NCBI GenBank assembly: GCA_030263395.1
Contig: SZOW01000006.1
Location: 107,880 to 171,879 of the forward strand
Direction: 5' to 3'
Source of the DNA: QUBU01 sp014337915
GTDB lineage: Bacteria; Pseudomonadota; Gammaproteobacteria; Steroidobacterales; GCA-2729495
Length of the DNA stretch: 64,000 nucleotides
Under the pieces are notes generated by a model. The model was not told where the DNA came from and searched no databases. It saw nothing but the letters and a program-made list of their open reading frames with translations. The position numbers and the translations under genes were made by a program. Shown here in pieces: positions 1 to 6,932 of the stretch (its first letter is position 1; every line of letters begins with the position of its first letter).

Positions 1-2013
1 GACAACCGCCACCTCGGCATCGTCTACGAGAAGATCGATGCGACGGGCGAGGGCAGCCAGGCCCGCCTGCAGCGCCTGGCCGACAGCGCCCGCGCCCGCT
101 ACGAGCGCATCCTGCGCACGCTGGCATCAGGCCAGCGCAGCGGCCTCGACGCCGAATCGGCACGGGTCCTGGCCCTGTGGCCAGCCAACGTCAGCAATGC
201 GGAACTGCGCGCCGCGGCCGACCGGGTGCGCTTCCAGCAGGGACTGGCCGAACGCTTCCATGCCGGGCTGCTGCGCTCTGGCCAGTGGCGCGACCACATC
301 CGCGAAAGCCTGCGCGAGCACGGCGTACCGGAGGGGGTGGCGGCACTGCCGCACGTGGAGTCCTCGTTTGACCCCAATGCGCGCTCCTTTGTCGGTGCGG
401 CCGGCCTCTGGCAGTTCACCGGCGACACCGGCAGGCGCTACATGCGCATCGACCAGGCCGTCGACGAGCGCCGCGATCCATACGAGTCGAGCGAGGCCGC
501 GGCCCGGCTGCTGCGCTACAACTACGACCTGCTGGGAACCTGGCCGCTGGCCATCACGGCGTACAACCACGGGGCCGCCGGGATGCGCCGGGCCGTGAAC
601 AGCGTCGGCACCTCCGACATCGAGGCCATCATCCGCCGCTACGACGGCCCCGCCTTCGGCTTTGCCTCGCGCAATTTCTACGTGTCGTTCCTGGCCGCGC
701 TGGCGATCGAGCAGGATCCGGAGCGATTCTTCGGGCCGGTGCAGCGCCAGGCGCCACGCAAGGAGCTGGTGGTCGAGGTGCCGGACTACATGCGTATCGA
801 GGCGCTGGAAAAGGCTTTCGGCGTACCACGTTCCACGCTGCAGGCCTACAACCCCGCGCTCCTGCCCCCGGTCTGGGAGGGCGCCAAGTACGTGCCGCGG
901 GGTTTCCGCCTGCGGCTGCCTGCCGGCCAGGTCATCGACGCGCCGCCGCAGCAGCTGCTGGCGTCGATTCCCTCCGCGCAGCGCTTCGACAGCCAGGTTC
1001 CGGACAAGACGCACAGGGTAAAGCGTGGCGATACGCTGGGACGCATCGCCGCGCACTACGGCACCACGGTCAGCAAGCTCGCCCAGGCGAACGGCCTGAA
1101 GCCCGGGGCGCGCATCCGCGTCGGCCAGTCACTGAAACTGCCGGGTCGCGTGGCGGCAGTGGCCAGCGCTCCCGCGCCACGCGAGCCCGCCCCGCAGGCG
1201 GCGGCCGCGATCCGCCCGGCACCGGCGGCCGACAGCTACCTGGTGCAACCCGGCGATTCGCTCGCGGTCATCGCGCGGCGTACCGGCGTGAGCCAGCGCG
1301 ACCTGCTGGCGTTCAACAACCTGACCGACGCCAACCTCGTGCGCAGCGGTTCGCGACTGCGCCTGGTGCCCGCGCAGGCCAGCAGCGACGCTGCGTCCCC
1401 GCCGACGGCGACTGTTGCCTCTGCGTCTCCCCCGGCCGTGGCGGCCGCCAGGCCAGCGGCCGTCGCTCCGGACCTGCCAGCGCTGGAAACCCCTGCCCAG
1501 GCCAGGCAGCCCACCGGCGATGCCGGCGGGATCTCCGCCTCGCTGGCCGATCCGAGCAACTACCTGGTCGCGGCCAACGACAAGGTCGAGGTACAGGCCG
1601 CCGAGACGCTCAGCCATTATGCCGGCTGGCTGGAGGTGAGCCCGGATGCGCTGCGCAGGGCCAACGGCTGGCAGGCCAAGCGGGCACTGGTGATCGGCGA
1701 GTCGGTGCGGCTGGTGTTCACGAATGTCAGCCGGGAAACATTCCTGGCGCGACGCGTGGCCTACCACCACGATTTGCAGGAGGACTTCTTCAGCCGCTAC
1801 CGGATCACCGACACCACTGAGCACCTGCTGCGCCGGGGTGAATCGGTCTGGATCCTCGCATCCCAGAAGTACAAGGTGCCGGTGTGGCTGCTGCGCCAGT
1901 ACAACCCCACGCTCGACCTCGACCATGTGCGCCCGGGCACCCGTGTGGTATTCCCGAAGCTGGTGCGCGTGGCGGCGGTTCCGGCGCAGCCGGCCGCGGC
2001 GGAGCTGGCCTGA
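1..2013 (+). CDS. mltD: LysM-containing membrane-type lytic transglycosylase (MltD-like), 5'-partial
   Basis: The reading frame is open from base 1, so the start and the signal peptide lie upstream of the window; 670 residues are visible. The protein should cleave the glycan strand of peptidoglycan in the periplasm, leaving 1,6-anhydro ends. The SLT domain lies around bases 280-640, with the catalytic Glu in the motif HVESSFDPNA (Glu codon at 358-360), followed by GAAGLWQF and the AYNHG motif that is usual in this family. At least two clear LysM repeats follow (about 1013-1143 and 1231-1371). Two more diverged LysM-like repeats lie near 1558-1720 and 1816-1965, joined by Ala/Pro-rich linkers. 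Family MltD proteins usually carry two to three LysM units, so this one is long. Its stop codon overlaps the start of the next murein gene (TGATG), which suggests co-translation. Confidence 0.9.
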   Translation, partial: DNRHLGIVYEKIDATGEGSQARLQRLADSARARYERILRTLASGQRSGLDAESARVLALWPANVSNAELRAAADRVRFQQGLAERFHAGLLRSGQWRDHIRESLREHGVPEGVAALPHVESSFDPNARSFVGAAGLWQFTGDTGRRYMRIDQAVDERRDPYESSEAAARLLRYNYDLLGTWPLAITAYNHGAAGMRRAVNSVGTSDIEAIIRRYDGPAFGFASRNFYVSFLAALAIEQDPERFFGPVQRQAPRKELVVEVPDYMRIEALEKAFGVPRSTLQAYNPALLPPVWEGAKYVPRGFRLRLPAGQVIDAPPQQLLASIPSAQRFDSQVPDKTHRVKRGDTLGRIAAHYGTTVSKLAQANGLKPGARIRVGQSLKLPGRVAAVASAPAPREPAPQAAAAIRPAPAADSYLVQPGDSLAVIARRTGVSQRDLLAFNNLTDANLVRSGSRLRLVPAQASSDAASPPTATVASASPPAVAAARPAAVAPDLPALETPAQARQPTGDAGGISASLADPSNYLVAANDKVEVQAAETLSHYAGWLEVSPDALRRANGWQAKRALVIGESVRLVFTNVSRETFLARRVAYHHDLQEDFFSRYRITDTTEHLLRRGESVWILASQKYKVPVWLLRQYNPTLDLDHVRPGTRVVFPKLVRVAAVPAQPAAAELA

Positions 2014-2522
2014 TGGCGGCGGTAACCAGGCGCACGGCCTGCATCGCGGCGCTGGTCCTGCTGGGCCTGGTGCCCAAGGTGCAGGCGGCGAGCTTCGAGC
2101 AGGCCGACAAAGTGGTGGTGCACAAGTCCGAGCGCCGCCTCGAACTGCTGAAGAACGGCAAGGTGCTGCGCAGCTTTCGGGTCGCACTCGGCCTGGCGCC
2201 CGAGGGCGACAAGCTGCGCGAGGGGGATTTCCGCACGCCCGAGGGGCGCTACCTGCTGCTGGACCGCAACCCGGACAGCGATTATTTCCTCTCCATCCGC
2301 ATCTCCTACCCGGACGAGCGCCACCAGCGCGCGGCCCGTGCCAGGGGCCATGCCCCGGGCGGGCTGATCATGATCCACGGCATGCCCAACGAGCCACGCT
2401 ATTCCGCCGAGTATTACCGGACCATGGACTGGACCAACGGCTGTATCGCCGTGTCCAACGCCGACATGATCGACATCTGGCTGATGACGGCACGCAACAC
2501 GCCGATCGACATCCTGCCGTGA
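2013..2522 (+). CDS. L,D-transpeptidase (YkuD domain), exported
   Basis: A 169-residue protein with an N-terminal signal peptide (basic MAAVTRRT, hydrophobic stretch, likely cut after KVQA). The YkuD catalytic signature is seen as MIHGMPN followed by WTNGCIAVSN, giving the His and Cys expected of an L,D-transpeptidase. Such enzymes form 3-3 cross-links or attach proteins to meso-diaminopimelate in the periplasm. The start was set at the ATG that overlaps the preceding stop (TGATG); the longer open frame upstream lies inside the lytic transglycosylase gene and is rejected. Next to a lytic transglycosylase, a role in cell-wall remodelling is likely. The exact sub-type (cross-linking or amidase-like YafK type) cannot be decided from sequence alone. 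Confidence 0.88.
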   Translation: MAAVTRRTACIAALVLLGLVPKVQAASFEQADKVVVHKSERRLELLKNGKVLRSFRVALGLAPEGDKLREGDFRTPEGRYLLLDRNPDSDYFLSIRISYPDERHQRAARARGHAPGGLIMIHGMPNEPRYSAEYYRTMDWTNGCIAVSNADMIDIWLMTARNTPIDILP

Positions 2523-2530
2523 ACCGCCCC

Positions 2531-3907
2531 ATGCCTGCCCGCAACGGCAACGAAACACTCGTGGAGGTCATGCCCGAGGGCAGCCTGGAACTGCTGTCCC
2601 AGCATGAGGTCAACCGGCTGCGCAGCACCGGCGAGGGCGGCCAGCACGAGGTGCTCAGGCGCTGCGCACTGGCGGTGCTCAATGTCGGCGGCCAGACCGA
2701 CGACACCCGCGAAGTGCTGGAAAAGTACCGCGACTTCGAGGTCTTCATCGTGCAGCAGGACCGTGGCGTGAAGCTCGCGCTGCGCAACGCGCCGCCCGAG
2801 GCCTTCGTCGACGGCAAGATGATCCGCGGCATCCGCGAGCTGCTGTTCGCGGTGCTGCGCGACGTGGTGTTCATCAACAACGAGGTGGCGGGCGGCGGCC
2901 AGTTCGACCTCGGGCGCAGCGATGGCATCACCAACGCCGTGTTCCACATCCTGCGCAACTCCGGCACCCTGCGCGCCGGTGAGCCCGATCTCGTGGTCTG
3001 CTGGGGCGGGCACGCGATCAGCCGCGAGGAGTACGACTACTCCAAGAAGGTCGGCTATGAGATTGGCCTCCGGGAGATGAACGTCTGCACCGGCTGCGGC
3101 GGTGGCGCCATGAAGGGGCCGATGAAAGGCGCGGCGGTGGGCCATGCCAAGCAGCGCATCGGTGACGGCCGCTACATCGGCGTCACCGAGCCCGGCATCA
3201 TCGCCGCCGAGTCGCCCAATCCCATCGTCAACCAGCTGGTCATCATGCCCGACATGGAGAAGCGGCTGGAGGCGTTTGTGCGCATCGCGCATGCCATCGT
3301 CATCTTTCCGGGCGGGGTGGGCACGGCCGAGGAGTTCCTGTTCCTGCTCGGGATACTGCTGCACGAGCGCAACCGCGAGCTGCCGCTGCCGGTGGTGCTG
3401 ACCGGCCCGGCGTCCAGCGAAGCGTATTTCTCCCAGATCCACGAGTTCATCGGCGCCACGCTGGGCCGCGAGGCGCAGCAACGCTATCGCATCTGCATCG
3501 GCAATCCGGCCAATGTGGCGGCGACGCTGCGCGAGGGCATGCGCCAGGTGCGCGATTTCCGGCACTCCAAGAACGATGCCTATTATTTCAACTGGCGGCT
3601 GCACCTCGACATGGATTTCCAGCAGCCCTTCCATGCGACGCACGAGAACATGGCCGGGCTGGTCCTGCACCGTGGCCAGGAGCCAGCGCGGCTGGCAGCC
3701 AGCCTGCGCAAGGCGTTCTCCGGCATGGTGGCGGGCAACGTCAAGGACGAGGGCATCCGTGCCATCGAGAGCCGCGGCCCCTTCGAACTCTCCGGGGACC
3801 GCGACATCATGTCGCGGCTCGACCGGCTGCTCGGCGCTTTCGTCGCCCAGAACCGGATGAAACTGCCCGGTCGCGCCTACCAGCCCTGCTATCGCCTGGT
3901 GGTCTGA
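2531..3907 (+). CDS. ppnN: Pyrimidine/purine-5'-nucleotide nucleosidase PpnN (LOG family, YgdH)
   Basis: A 458-residue protein that matches E. coli PpnN (YgdH, about 454 residues) along its whole length. It cleaves nucleoside 5'-monophosphates to the base and ribose 5-phosphate and is known in E. coli to respond to (p)ppGpp. The LOG motif pair is plain: PGGVGTAEE near bases 3310-3336, with PMKGAAVGHA and EKRLEAFVRIAH preceding it. The C-terminal end KLPGRAYQPCY is also family-typical. The start was set at ATG 2531; an in-frame GTG at 2519 overlaps the preceding stop and is the alternative. It follows the L,D-transpeptidase by 8 bp, so it may be the third gene of the same transcript. Confidence 0.93.
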   Translation: MPARNGNETLVEVMPEGSLELLSQHEVNRLRSTGEGGQHEVLRRCALAVLNVGGQTDDTREVLEKYRDFEVFIVQQDRGVKLALRNAPPEAFVDGKMIRGIRELLFAVLRDVVFINNEVAGGGQFDLGRSDGITNAVFHILRNSGTLRAGEPDLVVCWGGHAISREEYDYSKKVGYEIGLREMNVCTGCGGGAMKGPMKGAAVGHAKQRIGDGRYIGVTEPGIIAAESPNPIVNQLVIMPDMEKRLEAFVRIAHAIVIFPGGVGTAEEFLFLLGILLHERNRELPLPVVLTGPASSEAYFSQIHEFIGATLGREAQQRYRICIGNPANVAATLREGMRQVRDFRHSKNDAYYFNWRLHLDMDFQQPFHATHENMAGLVLHRGQEPARLAASLRKAFSGMVAGNVKDEGIRAIESRGPFELSGDRDIMSRLDRLLGAFVAQNRMKLPGRAYQPCYRLVV

Positions 3908-4060
3908 AGCCGCTGTCGCGGCGCTGGTCAATTTCTCGCCAGGGTGGCAGTGCCTCGCATAACGGCGCTGTTAAATCAGGTTGCCTGTGACTCAGTTCCT
4001 CGTGAGCGGCAGGGCTGCTCCATAAGCTGGCCGCAATGTGGAGGAACGGGGACAACCGCC

Positions 4061-4348
4061 ATGAGCAACTACAAGAACAATAGTCTCTCCCCTGGTGCAG
4101 ACCCTGAGGTCGCCGACGCCGTCGCCGGCAAGCCTGGATACGAATCCACCCTGCGCGGTGGCCGGGTGCGCAACCTCGTCAACCACGAGGGCAAGGACAT
4201 GAGCGGCTGGGACTCCTACCGCCGCTGGCTCAACCGCGTCCAGTCTCCAGACAAGCGCCGCTCGGTGGTAGATCCGGCGCTGTACACCTGGAAGGGATAC
4301 CGGAACTGGTCGGAGAAGGTGCGCCGCGACTGGAAGCAGGACGAGTAG
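4061..4348 (+). CDS. Small hydrophilic protein of unknown function
   Basis: A 95-residue protein not recognised. It begins MSNYKNNSLSPG and is polar, with a Trp/Arg-rich C-terminal half (SGWDSYRRWLNR, YTWKGYRNW, KVRRDWKQDE). No signal peptide or membrane segment is seen. The ATG at 4061 was chosen because a purine-rich stretch (GAGGAACGGGG, about 4040-4050) lies upstream and because the longer frame to 3944 reads through unpromising Cys/Pro-rich sequence. Repeated W-x(3-5)-R/K spacing could mean nucleic-acid or membrane-surface binding, but this is only a guess. It opens a set of three short genes on the same strand. Confidence 0.6.
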   Translation: MSNYKNNSLSPGADPEVADAVAGKPGYESTLRGGRVRNLVNHEGKDMSGWDSYRRWLNRVQSPDKRRSVVDPALYTWKGYRNWSEKVRRDWKQDE

Positions 4349-4444
4349 GCCACGGCCTCCATGACAACAGCGAGGCCGCGCCAGCCCCGTAGCCAACCCC
4401 AACAAGAAGCAGGCCAGGCAGCCCGCGGACCACAGACCAGTTAC

Positions 4445-4642
4445 ATGTCAGACAGGGAACAGACCAGCGACTTCAGCATCAGGAATCCAGAGACCCGCAG
4501 CCGCCGGGCCTGGGTGGAGCGTGCCCTGCAGGGCGTGCGTGAGCGGCTGGCCAGCGGCGAGTTGCAGCCGGGACCCGGTGATACGCCGGGGGCGCCGCCG
4601 AAGCCCCGGTTGTCCGTCGTGCCCTCGGGCCGCAAGCGCTGA
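4445..4642 (+). CDS. Small basic protein of unknown function
   Basis: A 65-residue frame beginning MSDREQTSDFSIRNPETRSRRAW and ending SVVPSGRKR. The centre (RAWVERALQGVRERLASGEL) is predicted as an amphipathic helix; the ends are polar and Pro-rich. An in-frame ATG at 4361 would add 28 low-complexity residues (Arg/Gln/Pro) and start 12 bp after the upstream gene. Neither start has a clear ribosome-binding site, so the start is uncertain. I do not recognise the family. Its place between two other short same-strand genes argues for a small operon rather than chance, but a spurious frame in GC-rich DNA remains possible. Confidence 0.4.
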   Translation: MSDREQTSDFSIRNPETRSRRAWVERALQGVRERLASGELQPGPGDTPGAPPKPRLSVVPSGRKR

Positions 4643-4653
4643 AGCCAGGCATC

Positions 4654-4821
4654 ATGGCATTGCATCCGGAGCGGGCACTGCGCCTGCTGGACCAGCTGGA
4701 CTGCCTGGGTGGCGTGTTGCGCCTGGCCTGGGCCGGCCATTGGGGCAGCTGGCTGCGCGTGGCCTCGCTGGCATCCGGCCTCCTGCTCGGAGCCGTCGCC
4801 TGGCGCCTGGCGCTGTTCTGA
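4654..4821 (+). CDS. Possible small single-pass membrane protein
   Basis: A 55-residue frame starting ATG 4654, 11 bp after the previous stop. The N-terminal half (MALHPERALRLLDQLDCL) is amphipathic and the C-terminal end (VASLASGLLLGAVAWRLALF) is a hydrophobic segment that ends at the stop codon, as in tail-anchored small proteins. No homologue is recognised. An ORF of this length can arise by chance in GC-rich DNA, but the ordered polar-then-hydrophobic layout and tight spacing to its neighbour favour a real gene. Confidence 0.35.
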   Translation: MALHPERALRLLDQLDCLGGVLRLAWAGHWGSWLRVASLASGLLLGAVAWRLALF

Positions 4822-4869
4822 GCGCCCGAAAAGGCAAACCGGCGGCGCAGCGCGCCGCGCTGGCCGTTG

Positions 4870-5964
4870 TCAGGTCAGCAGCGCTGCGGTCAGGCTGGCA
4901 CTGACGGCCGCCATCAACAGGGCGGCGCTGACCCCGGCCGCCAACGGTCGCCAGCCAACACTGCGCAACTGGCCCACGTCCACCGTCAGGCCGACGGCGG
5001 CCATTCCCACGGTCAGCAACAGTTCCGAGGCCTGGTTGGCCAGCGCCAGTCCGGGGGTCCAGAAGCCCGCAGCAAGCGCAGGTTGCAGGCCCGCGAACGC
5101 ATCGCCGAGGGTGCGCAGGGCGGCAAAGCCGACAAACGCCAGCACGAAGCCCGGCACGAGGCGACGGATGCCGGCCAGCCCGAGCGTCTGGCGCTGGCCG
5201 GCCGTCGATGCCGCCATGGCGGCCAGCGCCGGCACCACCACCACCAGCGTCAGGTTGCGCAGCAACTTGGTGACCGTCGCGGCGTCGAGCGCAACCGGTG
5301 CGGCGTACTGGCCGCTGTAGAGCAGGGCTGCGCCGATGACCTGGGAGGTGTCGTGGATGGATGAACCGAGGAAGATGCCGGCCACTTCCGGATCAGCGCC
5401 GAACAGCCAGTGGCCGAGCGCCGGGTAGCTGAGCATGCCGACGAGGCCGACGATGACGATGATCGTGACCGCGTAGCCGGTGTCCTCGGCCCTGGCGCGG
5501 ATCGACGGCGCTACGGCCATGACTGCCGTGCAGCCGCAGATGCTGGTGCCCACGGTCAGCAGCGTCACCAGTGCGCCACTGAGGCCCCAGGCCCTGGCGA
5601 GGCGTGGAATCACCAGCCAGGCGGTGACCAGGCAGCCGGCCACCACCGGCAGGGCGCGCAGCCCTAGTTCACCGATGCCGGCCAGTGTCAGCCGCAGGCC
5701 CACCAGCGCCAGGCCGATGCGCAGGATGGCGCTGGATGCCAGCGCCACGCCCTGTTCCATGCGTGGTGCCAGGCCAATGAACGAGCGCACGCAGACGCCG
5801 GTGAGCACCGCGAGCATCACCGGGCTGACCGGGCTCTTGCCCAGCTGGAACAGCGCCGTGCCGAGCCAGCCGGAGGCGTACTGGGCGAGGATCGCCAGTG
5901 CAAATGCACCGGCAAGGCCGGGCAATGCCGCGGCGCGCGAGCCGAGGGTGACGCTGGCCGGCAT
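4870..5964 (-). CDS. YeiH/UPF0324-family putative sulfate exporter, membrane protein
   Basis: A 364-residue, strongly hydrophobic protein with about ten predicted membrane segments. It belongs to the UPF0324 (YeiH, Cons_hypoth698) family by the motif GTSICGCTAVMAVAPSI, by IHDTSQVIGAALLY and by the FVGFAALRTLGDAF region before the last helices. Family members are annotated as putative sulfate exporters, and the substrate of most is unproven. The ATG at 5964 lies 2 bp from the stop of the small DUF6356-like gene upstream, so the two are almost certainly co-transcribed leftward. The AsnC-type regulator diverging from this pair may control it, as LysR- or AsnC-type regulators often sit beside yeiH. 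Confidence 0.85.
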   Translation of the reverse strand: MPASVTLGSRAAALPGLAGAFALAILAQYASGWLGTALFQLGKSPVSPVMLAVLTGVCVRSFIGLAPRMEQGVALASSAILRIGLALVGLRLTLAGIGELGLRALPVVAGCLVTAWLVIPRLARAWGLSGALVTLLTVGTSICGCTAVMAVAPSIRARAEDTGYAVTIIVIVGLVGMLSYPALGHWLFGADPEVAGIFLGSSIHDTSQVIGAALLYSGQYAAPVALDAATVTKLLRNLTLVVVVPALAAMAASTAGQRQTLGLAGIRRLVPGFVLAFVGFAALRTLGDAFAGLQPALAAGFWTPGLALANQASELLLTVGMAAVGLTVDVGQLRSVGWRPLAAGVSAALLMAAVSASLTAALLT

Positions 5965-5966
5965 GC

Positions 5967-6257
5967 TCAGTTGGCGGGTTCGGCCGGTGGCGTGTAGCTG
6001 CCGAGCGGGAGCTCCGGGCTGCTGGCGGCCGGGGCGGCCAGGCGACGGTCGCGGTTGACGACCATGCGCTGGTGCAGCTCGGTGATCGCCTGGCTGCCGG
6101 TGCGGACGAACAGGAACGGCAGGAAGGCATGGATCAGGCAGGCCAGTCCACCGGCCAGCATGCGGACGGCAAAGCCCATCGCCTGGCCGAGGTGCTGGAG
6201 GTAGGTCTCGCCGACCGAGGCCGGGTGTTCAGTGAACAGGCGATAGAGGGTCCGCAT
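5967..6257 (-). CDS. DUF6356-like small membrane protein
   Basis: A 96-residue protein with the pattern TEHPASVGETYLQHLGQAMGFAVRM, then one hydrophobic stretch (LAGGLACLIHAFLPFLF) and a polar, Pro-rich tail. The HPxSVGETYxxH start followed by a membrane span is what I recall for DUF6356 proteins. The function is unknown. It is the first gene of a two-gene leftward unit with the YeiH-like exporter (2 bp apart), and its upstream region holds the palindromes described for the divergent Lrp/AsnC regulator. Confidence 0.65.
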   Translation of the reverse strand: MRTLYRLFTEHPASVGETYLQHLGQAMGFAVRMLAGGLACLIHAFLPFLFVRTGSQAITELHQRMVVNRDRRLAAPAASSPELPLGSYTPPAEPAN

Positions 6258-6295
6258 GACGGGAAACGGTATCCCGGCCCGGCGGGCATTTTCAG

Positions 6296-6309
6296 ATCAA
6301 AATTTTGAT
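6296..6309. promoter_or_regulatory. 14-bp perfect palindrome upstream of the divergent pair
   Basis: The sequence ATCAAAATTTTGAT is a perfect palindrome in the AT-rich spacer between the DUF6356-like gene and the Lrp/AsnC regulator. It lies 39 bp outside the start of the leftward gene. It may be an operator half of an Lrp/AsnC binding array, or simply promoter AT-rich sequence. Confidence 0.35.
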
Positions 6310-6321
6310 ATTTAGCGCCGC

Positions 6322-6344
6322 TATGAGAAATTATGTTTCTCATA
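6322..6344. promoter_or_regulatory. Perfect inverted repeat, probable operator of the AsnC-type regulator
   Basis: Nine-base arms TATGAGAAA and TTTCTCATA are separated by TTATG, 26 bp before the start of the Lrp/AsnC gene at 6371. Such AT-rich dyads between a regulator and a divergent gene are typical of Lrp/AsnC autoregulation. The local base composition is far lower in GC than the flanking genes. Confidence 0.55.
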
Positions 6345-6370
6345 TTGCAGCTTAGAGAATATGAATTTTC

Positions 6371-6829
6371 ATGGATAAAAAAGACCGGGAAATACTCTCC
6401 CTCCTGCAGCGTGATGCCAGCCTCGCGGTGGCGGCCATCGCCGAACAGGTGCACCTCTCGCCGGGACCCTGCTGGCGCCGCATCCGCGCCCTGGAGCTGG
6501 CGGGTTTCATCCGGCGCCGCGTCGCCATCCTCGACCCGGCGAAGCTCAACGTCGGCACCACGGTCTTCGTGACCCTCAAGACCAGTCGCCACGATGCCGA
6601 GTGGTTCGAGCTGTTTGCCACGCGGGTGCGCGCCATTCCCGAGGTCGTGGAGTTCCATCGCATGAGCGGTGACGTCGACTACCTGCTGCGGCTGGCGATC
6701 CCGGACATCAACGCCTACGACCGGGTCTACAAGCAGCTGATCGGCATCGGCGGCCTGAGCGACGTCAGCGCGAGCTTCGCCCTGGAGTGCATCAAGTCCA
6801 CGACCGAGCTGCCGCTCGACTACGTCTAG
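6371..6829 (+). CDS. Lrp/AsnC family transcriptional regulator
   Basis: A 152-residue protein of normal Lrp length. The N-terminal winged helix-turn-helix starts DKKDREILSLLQRDASLAVAAIAEQ and includes LSPGPCWRRIRALELAGFI, where the recognition helix is expected. The C-terminal RAM (ligand-binding and oligomerisation) domain follows, including EVVEFHRMSGDVDYLLR, a classic stretch of the effector pocket. The family responds to amino acids. It diverges from the yeiH unit, and a perfect dyad lies just upstream, so autoregulation and control of that unit are plausible. It resembles the second Lrp-type gene at 9823-10299 in layout, but the two are clearly different proteins. Confidence 0.9.
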   Translation: MDKKDREILSLLQRDASLAVAAIAEQVHLSPGPCWRRIRALELAGFIRRRVAILDPAKLNVGTTVFVTLKTSRHDAEWFELFATRVRAIPEVVEFHRMSGDVDYLLRLAIPDINAYDRVYKQLIGIGGLSDVSASFALECIKSTTELPLDYV

Positions 6830-6932
6830 GGCGATCGCGGGCAGCGCCTTGAAAAGCGCAACGGCGGCCCTCACCTTGGCTGGGCCAGTGCCGCGGCGAC
6901 CGCAGCGGCCAGTCGCCACAGAGGACCAGGCA

